Part shown: in pieces, positions 35,573 through 45,654 of the stretch | Layout of the letters: every line of letters begins with the position of its first letter | Position numbering within the stretch: the first letter of the stretch is position 1 | DNA from: Saccopteryx bilineata | Taxonomy: Eukaryota > Chordata > Mammalia > Chiroptera > Emballonuridae | NCBI RefSeq assembly: GCF_036850765.1 | Contig: NC_089491.1 | Span: forward strand, 189,579,520-189,643,519 | Reading direction: 5' to 3' | DNA length: 64,000 nucleotides | Notes under the pieces: generated by a model | Told to the model about the DNA's origin: nothing | What the model saw: the letters and a program-made list of their open reading frames with translations, nothing else | The model's database searches: none | Program-made: the position numbers and the translations under genes

Positions 35573-35860
35573 CACTGGGGAACAAATTTTTTTTCATTTT
35601 CTGTTTTATGAGGTTTTAGAACTGTTTCTATATATTTCTGCATCACTGATTCCAAATCTGAAATCAGCTTTTTGGTGTATGCTCTAGTTTTTATGCAATT
35701 TTAATTTCTTTTTGTTACAGTTAATGTCATGCATTGGTTTTTAAATTGGAATTAAAGGGCAACGACTCTTGGATTGAACATACCACAAGGCAATTAATGT
35801 TTTACACACAACACTTTTACATAATTTTAGTTCTTTTTAAATATAAAAAATTCTTATCTG

Positions 35861-36064
35861 GCCTGACCTGTGCTGGCGCAGTGAATGAAGTGTTGACCTG
35901 GAATGCTGAGGTCACCGGTTTGAAGCCGTGGGCTTGCCTGGTAAAGGCACATATATGAGTTGATGCTTCCTGCTCCTCCCCTCTTCTCTCTCTCTCTCTC
36001 TCTCCTTCTCTTTCTCTCTCTCCAATAAAAATGAATAAATAAAATCTAAGAAAAAAATTTTTTT
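35861..36064 (+). repeat. Short SINE, 'GCCTGACCTGTGG' family, in transposon copy 1
   Basis: GCCTGACCTGTGCTGGCGCAG head, (CT)n and AATAAATAAAA tail. TSD AATTCTTATCTG / AATTATTATCTG at 35849..35860 and 36065..36076. Confidence 0.92.
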
Positions 36065-36114
36065 AATTATTATCTGATAAAAAACACCCTCTTATTTTGT
36101 TTTAAGATTGAATC

Positions 36115-37735
36115 ATGGCTTCTTTGTGTAGGCGTAAATGTAAGAATAGTCCTGACACCTTCTGTTATATATGTGGCTGTTACACACTTCAACGTCAAAG
36201 GTGCAATATTTCATCATTTGTGACACATGCATATATTGCCTATTTTCAAGTTCCCCTTGGTGATCAAGACAAGAATTGGGCTTCTCATATTGTGTGTCAT
36301 AATTGTGAGGAAATGCTTTGTGACTGGACAAAAGGAAAACACAAAGGAATGCCTTTTGGTATTCCCATGGTTTGGCGTGAACCTGAGGACCACAGCAGTG
36401 ACTGTTATTTCTGTCTGATCCATAGAGAGGCATCAGCAAGAAAAAACGGCATATGATCGCATATCTTAATATTCTTTCAGCAATACAACCTATCCCACAT
36501 TCTGAAACACTCCTGGTGCCAGTTTTCAATGGTTTTATTTCATCTAAGGATGAAGAAAGTGAACATGGTGATCAAGTGTATTTTGATAAAATGCATGAAA
36601 AAATGGTTGTAGAATCTGAAGGGCCTTCTGATGCCAAGCAGTCATCAACTCCTCAGCAGTTTAGCCAACCCGAATTTAATGACTTAGTAAGAGATTTGGG
36701 CCTATCAAAGAAAGCTGCTGAGTTATTAGCCTCCAGGCTTCAAGAAAAGAATGTATTTCACCAGTCAGCTAAAGTATCCCATTTCAGGAAGTGTAAACAA
36801 ATTTTTGTGGAATTCTTTTCTGAAGACATACACTTTGTTTACTGTCCTATCATAGTCTTCTCAGCCAGCTAAATGGTACTTACAGTCCAACAGAATGGTG
36901 ACTATTTCTTGACAGCTCTAAATGGAGTCTGAAACGTGTTCTCTTACACAACAATAATGTTTATGTGTCGGTTCCAATTGGTTATTCAACTCATCTGCGA
37001 GATTATTATGACATAAAAATTGTCCTCGACTTTCTGAAGTATGAGGAGCATAACTGGATCATTTGTGTGGATCTTAAAATGGTAAATTTCCTGCTGGGAC
37101 AACAGTGAAGTTTAACGAAGTATCCTTGCTTTCTGTGTTTGTGGGACAGCCGAGCTCGGGAGAAACACTGGACACAGAAGGAGTGCCTGAAACGTGAAAC
37201 TCTGGAAGTAGGGATGCAAACTATTGTGAACAAACCTGTAGTTAATCGAGACAGGATCATTTTTCCCCCACATCACATCAATCTTGGCTTAATGAAGCAG
37301 TTTGTTCAGGCTTTGAATAGAGAGAGTGAATGCTTTCAACATATTATTTCTGCTTTTCCTGCCTTGTCTTTCGAGAAGATAAAAGCAGGTGTATTCAATG
37401 GACCTCAGATCTGAACCCTCATACATAACAAAGAATTTGCCAGGAAGATGAATAAGGAGGAGAAAGCAGCATGGCAGTGTTTTGTGGCAGTTACAAAGAA
37501 CTTCCTTGGCAACAAAAAAGCAGAAAACTATGAACTTCTGGTTCAAAGGATGCTGTTGGCTTTCCATGACAATGGATGTAACCTGAGCATTAAGATTCAC
37601 TTCCTGAACAGTCACCTTGATAAGTTTCCTGAAAACCTTTGAGCTGTTAGTGATGAACAGAGTACTGCTGGAGCATCAAATGAGATTGTCCTCAACAAGT
37701 ACACAAACACAAGAGCTACAGACGCAAATTTTTGC
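36115..37735 (+). pseudogene. Transposon protein of copy 1, CxxC-rich, decayed
   Basis: I cannot name the family. Reading across frames it starts MASLCRRKCKNSPDTFCYIC, with paired cysteines CYIC, CHNC and CYFC in the first ~105 residues (likely zinc binding) and a MPFGIPMVWREP motif. A linker follows, then FNDLVRDLGLSKKAAELLASR. Next are FLDSSKWSLKRVLLH and WIICVDLKMVNFLLGQQ (possible catalytic Asp positions), YPCFLCLWDSRAREKHW, PPHHINLGLMKQFVQALN, and IKIHFLNSHLDKFPENL ending AVSDEQ. From memory, full proteins of this type occur in many invertebrates and continue with a conserved His/Glu-rich stretch after the SDE motif; that stretch is missing here. Stops near 36457, 36898, 37108 and 37413 and frame changes make it inactive. 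Confidence 0.7.
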
Positions 37736-40700
37736 CTGAATAGAATTTAAATAAGTTTTGTGCAAATTTCATGATTAAAATAAGTGTTTTAATATGTTCT
37801 ATTTTGAAATTGTAGACAAATTCTGATGCAATCATATCTTTTAGTGTATTTACTGCATTATATAAATTATTATATTTTCACAAAGATGATGCCCAAGAAG
37901 ACATTCTACTTCATTATGTTAAACTAAATGTTGAAAATTTTACAATAAACTGAAAACTTAAAATGTTGAATTGCAAAAAACCTGTAGCTTACAGAGAAAA
38001 ATTAATGTCAGATTTGAAATGAGCACACTCAAATTAGGTAAGAACAAGTGATTTTGTGTATGCAACAAAAATTTTGTTCCCCACTGTAATTTTTTTTAAT
38101 GTGGTGTTGTTTTTGATTTGCTACTATTTTCTTTAGTATTTTAGCATCTGTATTCATTAGAGATATTGGTCTGTAGTTTTCTTTTTTTGTGTTGTTCTTG
38201 CCAGGTTTCAGTATGAGGGTTATGTTGGCCTCATAAAATGTGTTTGGCAGTATTGCTTCTTCTTCAATTATTTGGAAAACTTTGAGTACAATAAGAACCA
38301 AGTCTTCTTTGAATGTTTGATAGAATTCACTAGTATAGCCATCTGGCCCTGGACTTTTATTTTGGGGGAGGTTTTTTGATAGTTGTTTCTATTTCTTCCC
38401 TGATTATGGGTCTGTTTAGGCTTTCTGTTTCTTCATGACTCAGTCTAGGAAGGTTGTATTGTTCTAGGAATTTATCCATTTCTTCTAGATTGTTAAATTT
38501 GGTGGCATACAGTTTCTCATAGTATTTTACAATAATTCTTTGTATAGCTATGATATCTGTGGTGATTTCTCCTCTTTCATTTTAGATTTTGTTTATATGA
38601 GTCCTTCATCTTTTTTCCTTTGTGAGTCTTGCAAAGGGTTTGTCAATTTTGTTGATCTTTTTAAAGAACCAGCTCCTTGCTTTATTAATTTTTTCTATAG
38701 TTTTTCTGTTCTCTATTTTGTTTATTTCTGCTCTAATTTTTATTATTTCCTTTCTCCTGCTGGTTTTGGGTTGTCTTTGTTCTTCTTTTTCTAGTTCCTT
38801 AAAATGTAAAGTTAAGTGGTTTACTCGGGCTCTCTCTTGTTTGTTCATATAGACCTGTAGTGATATGAACTTCCCTTTTATTACTACTTTTGCTGCATCC
38901 CAGAGATTCTGATATGTCGTATTGTTATTTTTGTTTGTCTGTAAGGATCTTTTGATCTTTGCTTTTATTTCTTCTTTGACCCACTCATTTTTTAAAAGTA
39001 TGTTGTTTAGTTTCCACATTATTGTGGGTTTACCTCTTTTTTGCAGATGAATTCTAGTTTCAAGGCTTTATGATCAGAAAATATGCTTGGTACAATTTCA
39101 ATTTTTCTGAATTTGCTGATGTTATTTTTGTGGCCCAACATATGGTCAATTCTTGAGAATGTTCCAAGTACACTAGAGAAAAATGTATACTCTGGCACTT
39201 TGGGATGAAATATCCTGTAGATGTCTATCATATCCAATTGTTCTAGTGTTTCATTTAAGGCCAATATTTCTTTATTGATTTTCTGTTTGGATGAATGATC
39301 TAAAGCCGTCAGCCGTGTATTGAGGACTCCAAATATGATTGTATTTTCGTCGGTTTTTGTTTTTAGGTCAGTCAGTAGCTGTCTTATATATTTTGGTGCT
39401 CCTTGGTTTGGTGCATATATATTAAGAAGTATTATGTCTTCTTGATTCAATGTCTCCTTTATCATTATGAAATGACCGTTTTTGTCTCTGATCACCTTTG
39501 CCATCTTGTAGTCAGCATTGTTAGATATGAGTATTGCAACAACTGCTTTTTTTTTTTAGATGTTATTTGCTTGGAGTATTATTTTCCAACCTTTCACTTT
39601 GAATTTATTTTTATCCTTGCAGCTTAGATGTATTTCTTGTAGGCAGGATACAGTTGGATTTTTTTTAATCCATTCTGCTACCCTGTGTCTTTTTATTGTT
39701 AAGTTCAATCCATTTACATTTAGTGTAATTATTGACATTTGAGGGTTTCCTATTGCCATTTTATATATTGCTTTCTGATAGTTTTGTATCTTGTTTAGTT
39801 CTCTTTTATTTTTCTATCATTTGTTTTTGTTTGGTTGTAATCCATACTTTTTTTTTCCTGTTACTTCATTTTTCAAGCCATGTACTTCTGTGTTGGTTTT
39901 TTCAGGTTTGATAATGGAAAGCATACATATCATGTTCATTGTAGAACATTATTTCATGAGTGCTTCTGCACTGCATCCTCCTTTGCTACTGTTAACCTTT
40001 GTCCTCTCCCTTTTTTTGTTTCTTTGTCACAGATTAATCTTGTTTTTATTATAATCTTGATGGAGGTTTTACTTGTAGTTTTATTTTGTTTTGTTCTTTG
40101 TGTCTGGTCAGAAAACCTCCTTTAGTATTTCCTGAAGTGGAGGTTTTCTGGTGATAAATTCTCTCATCTTTTCTGTATCATTCTGTGAATGTTTTTATTT
40201 CTCCTTTGTATTTGAAGAATAGCTTTGATGGTTATAGTATTCTTGGGTGGAAGTTCCTCTCTTTCAGAACTTTAGATATTTGGGTCCGCTATCTTCTAGC
40301 TTCTAGAGTGTCTGCTGAGAACTCTGTTGATAATCTAATGGGCCTTTCTTTATATGTTGTATTCCTCTTTTTCCTGGCTGCCTTGAGAACTTTTTCTTTG
40401 TCATTAGTTTGTGCCAATTTTATTATGATGTGCCTTGGAGTAGGTTTGTTAGGTTAAGATAACTGGGTATTCTGTTTGTTTCTTGAATTCAAGGCTTTAG
40501 TTCTTTCCACAGGCTTGGGAAGTTCTCATCTATTATTTGTTTGAATATGTTCTCAATTCCATTTTCTCGCTCTTCTCCTTCTAATATACCCATTATTCTT
40601 ATGTTGCTCTTTCTGATGGAGTCAGACAATGCCTGTAGGGCTATCTCATTTTTTAAATTCATGAGTCTCTCTCCTCTTCTCTCTGTAGTGCCTCTAGTTG

Positions 40701-41086
40701 TCTTTCTTCTAAGTCATTAATTCTCTCTTCTATCTGGCCTGTTCTATTGGCTAAGCTTGTTACCTTGCTTTTCAGTTCACGAATTGAGTTTTTCATTTCT
40801 GTTTGATTTGTTTTCATAGTTTCAATTTCCTTGGTCATGAATTCTTTCTGTTCATTGAATTGTTTTTTGAGCTCCCTAAATTGCCTTTCTGTGCTTTCTT
40901 GTATATCCCTGAGTATTTTTAGTACTTCAATTTTAAATTCTCTGTCATTCAACTCCACGATTTTCAAGCTATTGAAACTTTTTCTGTAGATTTTTCCTCA
41001 TCTATCTGAGCTACATCTCTGTCTTTTGTATCCATGATATTTGATTTCTTTTTTCTTAGTGGCATTTGAGTGGTATTGTTAATAAC

Positions 41087-41515
41087 TGCCGCGGACCAGC
41101 GCAGCTTCCAAATAACGGTGTGGAATTGAGGAAACACACTTTGTCAGAACAAAACCGATGGGACCAGGAGGACTCCTCAAACTGCCTGGCAGCATCTGAG
41201 TGCCTCACAGCCCCAGTTCGCTTTATTATATGGACCTATGCAAATCAAGGACCCTGATACAAAGTTGCACATCAAAGGCTAAGACAGGAACTCTCCCAAG
41301 GCAAAAACAGGATACATTAGTGAAATTTACAAACATCTGAAACAAACAGAGTCAGAGGAAGGGTATGTATATTGCTTCCTGCAACCCAAGGAAGGAAGTG
41401 GAGTGGGTGCAAACACTCAGCATCAAAGCCAAATATGGAGATGGAGGGGGGAGAACTTAGCCTTTTGCTAAGCCTTGAATCTATAATGGCTTCCTGCCAT
41501 TAACGGTCCACAACA
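41087..41515 (-). mobile_element. Solo LTR with 6-bp TSD, in L1
   Basis: On the minus strand starts TGTTGTGGACCG and ends GGTCCGCGGCA. TSD AATAAC at 41081..41086 and 41516..41521. A TATAATAAAGCGAACTGG-like promoter/poly(A) region is readable on the minus strand. A 6-bp TSD fits a class II (betaretrovirus-like) LTR. 429 bp, no gag or pol. Related to 51089..51578. Confidence 0.85.
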
Positions 41516-41521
41516 AATAAC

Positions 41522-42255
41522 AGTTATAAGAGTTGAGAAAATGCAGTGAATGATTGAAAATTCTATTGTACTAACTGAAACAAAATATGTAGAAGGAATG
41601 CTTGAGTTGAGGGAAAGTGACAAAGAGGCAAGAACCCAAAAAATGCCATAAGGAAATAATTTGGATCAAGAATAAAATAATTTTTCTGTAAATGACAGTC
41701 AAATAAGAGACTTAGTGTAAGAGAAGAGAAGTAAAAGGGGAAAAAATACACAGTGAAAAATGAAAATTCTACTGTATTAAGTGGAAAAATACATAGAATG
41801 GAGAGCCAAAGTTGGAGGAAATGCTAAAGAGATAAAAAATGAAGTAAAAAGCACAGAAAATACCCCCCAAAATTGAATTCAGAATAAAATAATTTGTGGG
41901 TGACATTTTTATGAGATAAAAAGTGAGAGAGAAAAGAAGAAACAAAAAGAAAGAGTGAGAGAGAGAGTGAAAGAAAGAGAAGGAGAGAAAAGAAAATTAA
42001 ATTAAGTTTTTTTGGAATGTAACACTCATAGAAAAAAAAGAATGGGAAATGTAACACCTATGGGTAATAAAGTTCAAAATGAAAAGAAAGGAAAAGAATA
42101 AAAAGGAAAGAGGATAAAATGACCAAGGTGGAAGGAAAAAAAAAGATAAAAATATACAAGAAAAAAATGGAAAAAGTTATAAAGACTGCAGATTTTCTCT
42201 AGTTTTGAGAGGTTATCTTCTTTCTTTATTTTTTTTCTTCTCTCTCTCTCTCTCT
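41522..42255 (-). other. Purine-rich L1 5' UTR segment
   Basis: Plus strand is strongly A/G-rich (AAGAAACAAAAAGAAAGAGTG etc.). It lies between the L1 ORF1 start and the 5' UTR tandem units, so it is probably L1 5' UTR. Confidence 0.5.
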
Positions 42256-42630
42256 TTTTATTTTTATTTTTTATTTTTCTGAAGTTGGAATCAGGGAGGC
42301 AGTCAGACAGACTCACGCATGTGCCCGACCGGGATCCACCCGGCATGCCCACCACGGGATGATGATCTGCCCATCTGGGGTGTCGCTCTGCTGCAATTAG
42401 AGCCACTCTAGCACCTGAGGCAGAGGCCACAGAGCCATCCTCAGCACCTGGGCAAACTTTGCTCCAATGGAGCCTTGGCTGCGGGAGGGGAAGAGAGACA
42501 CAGAGAGGAAGGAGAGGGGGTGGGGTGGAGAAGCAGATGGGCGCTTCTCCTGTGTGCCTTGGCTGGGAATCGAACCCAGGTCCCCCACACGCCAGGCCAA
42601 CACTCTACCTCTGAGCCAACTGGCCAGGGC
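42256..42630 (-). repeat. SINE, 'CCCTGGCC' family
   Basis: Reverse full-length copy. TSD made of TCTTCTCTCTCT-type sequence on both sides. Confidence 0.92.
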
Positions 42631-42834
42631 CTCTTCTCTCTCTTTTTGGCTGGTGGTGCTGTACCCCAGGTTCTGCCCCTGTGGCACTCTTAGGCAGAGA
42701 TTTGCAGTTGATGTGTTGTATGGTGATGACATAAACTAGACCTTAGTCATATTGGTAGGCGGGGCTTGTTAGCGTTTGCAGGCTCCGACAACAGGACAGT
42801 CCATTTTCCCTGAACCAGCAGTTTGGGGATCCAG

Positions 42835-43600
42835 CTGTGAAGTTGCCCCAGCCACTGCCTGGAGGGCACGAGGTTCTAAGAGCTGCCAAACCCCCTTCTA
42901 GCCCCACTGGTAAGGATTTGCCAGCCAGAGCCTCCAGCATAATCAGGAAGGGCTGGGAGCCGATTTCGTGGTGTCTTTATATGAGCCTCTGGGCATATCT
43001 AGCATGCCTAAGCACTCCGTGGGTCTACTCTCCTCAGGCTTTTTGCACTTTGTAACCTGTATCAGCTGGCAGGAAGATGCCCCAGTCACTGCCTGCAGAG
43101 GAAGAGGTCCTAAAAGCTGCCAAGTCCCTCCTCCAGGTTTGTTCAAACCACAACTCTGTGTATGAAAGCTTTGTCAACCAGAGCCACCAGCTCAAACAGG
43201 CAGGGGAGTGAGCTGATTTCTGGTTCTAGTTAAATTTGCCTCAGTGCTTCATGGTCTGCTCTCCACAGGCTTCTCCTTTGTTGGGAAGCCTACAGCCCAG
43301 CCCGCCCAACTTCCACAGTGTTCTCTGAGGTCTGTTCCATGGGATTGTACTTTTTAACCTGTATCGGCTTGCTGGAAGTAGCCCCAGCCACTGCCTGCAG
43401 AGCAAGAGGCCCTGAGAACTATCAAGTTCCTCCTCCAGGTCTGTTTAAATCACAGGCCTGGGAAAGAAGGTTTTGTCAGCCAGAGTCACCAGCATAAACC
43501 CGCCAGGCAGTGAGCAGGCTGCGGATTAGGCTTCTTTCAGCACTCCGCGGATCTGCTCTCTAGAGGCTGTCTGCGTTCCCTTTCCCCCACCACTTTCACA
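42835..43600 (-). repeat. Three tandem units in the L1 5' UTR
   Basis: Units begin at about 42837, 43074 and 43377 with GAAG[T/A]TGCCCCAG[C/T]CACTGCCTG-like wording, followed by GAGCTGCCAAACCCC / AAGCTGCCAAGTCCC / GAACTATCAAGTTCC and a GTCAGCCAGAG motif. Spacing is ~237 and ~303 bp. They sit where tandem promoter monomers are known in some L1 families such as mouse. Confidence 0.75.
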
Positions 43601-43615
43601 GTTCTCTTTCCTGGA

Positions 43616-44174
43616 TGTTGGGCAGATAAAATATATTATGCTCACTTTGTTAAAGATGGCGCTTCCCATGTGGAAGCCCGTCACCCAGGTTATGATAGTA
43701 ATTGCCCTTCTTGCTCGGGATGGGCATGATTATATTAATGTGTGTTGGAGGAGAAGAGTGATTATGTCTAGGAGGAGTTCATGCTAGAGGAGAGCAGAGA
43801 AAGGCCACGTGGAGGAGAGGAGAGGCAGCCAAGATGGCAGAGCACTGAAGGAGAATCCAGTTTGTGCAGAGTTTGTGCAGACAGAAGGAAATGGGGAACA
43901 GAGATGAATAAGGCTAGTGAGCTAGAAACATTTGATTGTAGGAAACTCAGATAAGTCAGTAGCTTTTTGAGCACTGAATGAGTGGGTTTTGGAGCCCAGT
44001 GTGTGTTTTTACTTGCCCACTGGGTGCAAGCTAGGATTAAAGGTAATGGCCCACCAGTTATTGGCTCTGTTGTTTCATTATCGTCTATCCGAATCTAATG
44101 CGAACCTGCATGGGCCAGGTGGCTGTGATGGTGGCCATGACTACTGGCTTTACCCTGGGAATATGCTTTGTTCG
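43616..44174 (+). mobile_element. LTR-like insertion in L1 5' UTR
   Basis: Starts TGTTGGGCAG and ends TTTGTTCG, flanked by CCTGGA at 43610..43615 and 44175..44180. The part from 43784 is closely similar to 30539..30915. If an LTR, its last bases (CG instead of CA) are mutated. No internal genes. Confidence 0.55.
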
Positions 44175-44978
44175 CCTGGATGGTTGGCGGAAGCGCCGTG
44201 CCCATAGGGAAGCCAGTTCGCACACTTCTGGTATGCTGTCGTTCAGGGAACCAAGATTATATAGACACTCTGGTCACAGCCCATGCAGAGGGTCACTGCT
44301 GACAGTGTCCAGCCCAGCCCCTGCCTTCCAGGAATGCAGGAGCCCACGCCTGAAGCGCCAGGTGGATCCACTCGCACACTGCCCGCGCTTGTTGACCGGG
44401 AGACGGAGTAAACAAGACAACTGCTCACCCACCTCTGCCAGGGTCTGCCGCTGGCATTAGCTCCACGTGGGCTGAGTTGCGGGCATACCCTATCCTCAGT
44501 TTCAACGTCTCTGCCCTAGTCCAGCTTTTTCCGCGCCCCCAGCCCTCCCTTCCTCTCAGTTCCAAGTGAAAGCAGCCCTTGCTCAGGTCAGTGAGGAAAG
44601 CGGAATACTCCATTCTCTGTCTTATTTCCTTCAGAGTGGATTATATATTCAGCCACCTTTTCACCCAATCGTACCTTTGTTTAATGTATGTGTATTTCAG
44701 ATGATCCTGTGATTGTTTTTCTGACTCTAGTTGTTGAATTTGTTGAAATTTCAGGGAGAGGTCTCGGGAACACCCCTCACGGCACCATTTCTCTGACGTC
44801 ACCTAGATTTAGATTTTTAAAAGGAATCTTTTTCTCTGCCTCTTTAATGTGATCTCCCAACCAACAAATCAGCAAATATTTTTTCAAAAAGTATATAAAT
44901 TGCCTGCTGAAAAACTAAGAGAATGTGTCTGTCTAATTAAACAAAATTTATACGTCATAAATAAAAACTGCCTAATTT

Positions 44979-45318
44979 GCCTGACCAGGTGGTGGTGCAG
45001 TGGATAGAGCGTCGGACTGGGATGCAGAAGACCCAGGTTCGAGACCCCGAGGTCGCCAGCTTGAGTGTGGGCTCATCTGGTTTGAGCAAAAGCCCACCAG
45101 CTTGAACCCAAGGTCGCTGGCTCCAGCAAGGGTTACTCGGTCTGCTGAAGGCCTGCGGTCAAGGCACGTATGAGAAAGCAATCAATGAACAACTAAGGTG
45201 TTGCAACGTGCAATGAAAAACTAATGATTGATGCTTCTCATCTCTCTCCATTCCTGTCTGTCTGTCCCTGTCTATCCCTCTCTCTGACTCACTCTCTGTC
45301 TCTGTAAAAAAAAAAAAA
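44979..45318 (+). repeat. Rhin-1-like SINE
   Basis: Full-length copy. TSD AAAACTGC[C/A]TAATT at both ends (from 44964 and 45319). Confidence 0.94.
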
Positions 45319-45483
45319 AAAACTGCATAATTATCAGGTAACTGATGAGAAGGTGGATGGAGAACTTTTATCACTGAGAGAAAAAGTGTTTGATACTACT
45401 AATGATACTATAACATATATCATATATATCCCCAACATTCAGGAGCAGCTTAGCTTTAAATTGTTGGGGTTTTTAAAGTTATA

Positions 45484-45612
45484 GATAGAAAGAAAAAAAG
45501 GAAGGGAAAGAAAAACAAAAGAAAGAAGAAAGAGTGAAAGGAAGAGTTCAAGGAAGGAAGGAAGGAAGGAGAAAGAAAGAAAGAAAGAAGGAAAGAAAGA
45601 AAGAGTAATAAA
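45484..45612. repeat. (GAAA)n/(GGAA)n purine microsatellite
   Basis: Imperfect GAAA, GGAA and GAAG units. Confidence 0.9.
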
Positions 45613-45654
45613 TTAATTAAAAGAAAAAAGAGCAAAGTCCACTACTTTTTCTTT

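Larger units (their letters stand above)
35573..38086 (+). mobile_element. DNA transposon-like element, CACTGGGG termini, copy 1
   Basis: Left end CACTGGGGAACAAATTTT; right end, reversed, CAGTGGGGAACAAAATTTT: a TIR of roughly 13-18 bp. A subterminal CAAATCTGA motif faces inward near both ends. It encloses one decayed protein (36115..37735) and a SINE (35861..36064). The second copy lies inverted at 57688..60018. CAC-type termini would fit the CMC (CACTA/Chapaev) group, but the superfamily is not established and I could not define a TSD. The left flank is an old L1 fragment; the right flank is the antisense L1 at 38087 onward. Confidence 0.8.
38087..44805 (-). mobile_element. L1, antisense, lacking its 3' half, with 5' UTR
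   Basis: On the minus strand: 5' end near 44805, 5' UTR with tandem units (42835..43600), ORF1 coiled coil (40659..40967) and C-terminal region (to ~39850). ORF2 endonuclease follows (39556..39759 with MSIITLNVNGLN; 39019..39504 with HLIMI-like start and SRIDHMLGHK), then the start of RT (38029..38301, [16 protein letters not shown]). It stops at transposon copy 1, so the RT core, C-terminus and 3' UTR are absent. The first ~140 bp match the 5' end of the L1 at 52160..61662. Stops and frameshifts throughout. Confidence 0.88.

Noticed and set aside
38540..40457. Plus-strand hydrophobic frames that look like membrane proteins
   Set aside because: They are the antisense of A-rich L1 ORF1/ORF2. 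The same pattern recurs at 52850..53218 and 54969..55199.
41087..41515. Possible complete endogenous retrovirus between the LTRs at 41 and 51 kb
   Set aside because: The two LTRs are in opposite orientation, each has its own 6-bp TSD, and the interval holds L1, SINEs and a CTSL pseudogene but no gag, pol or env.
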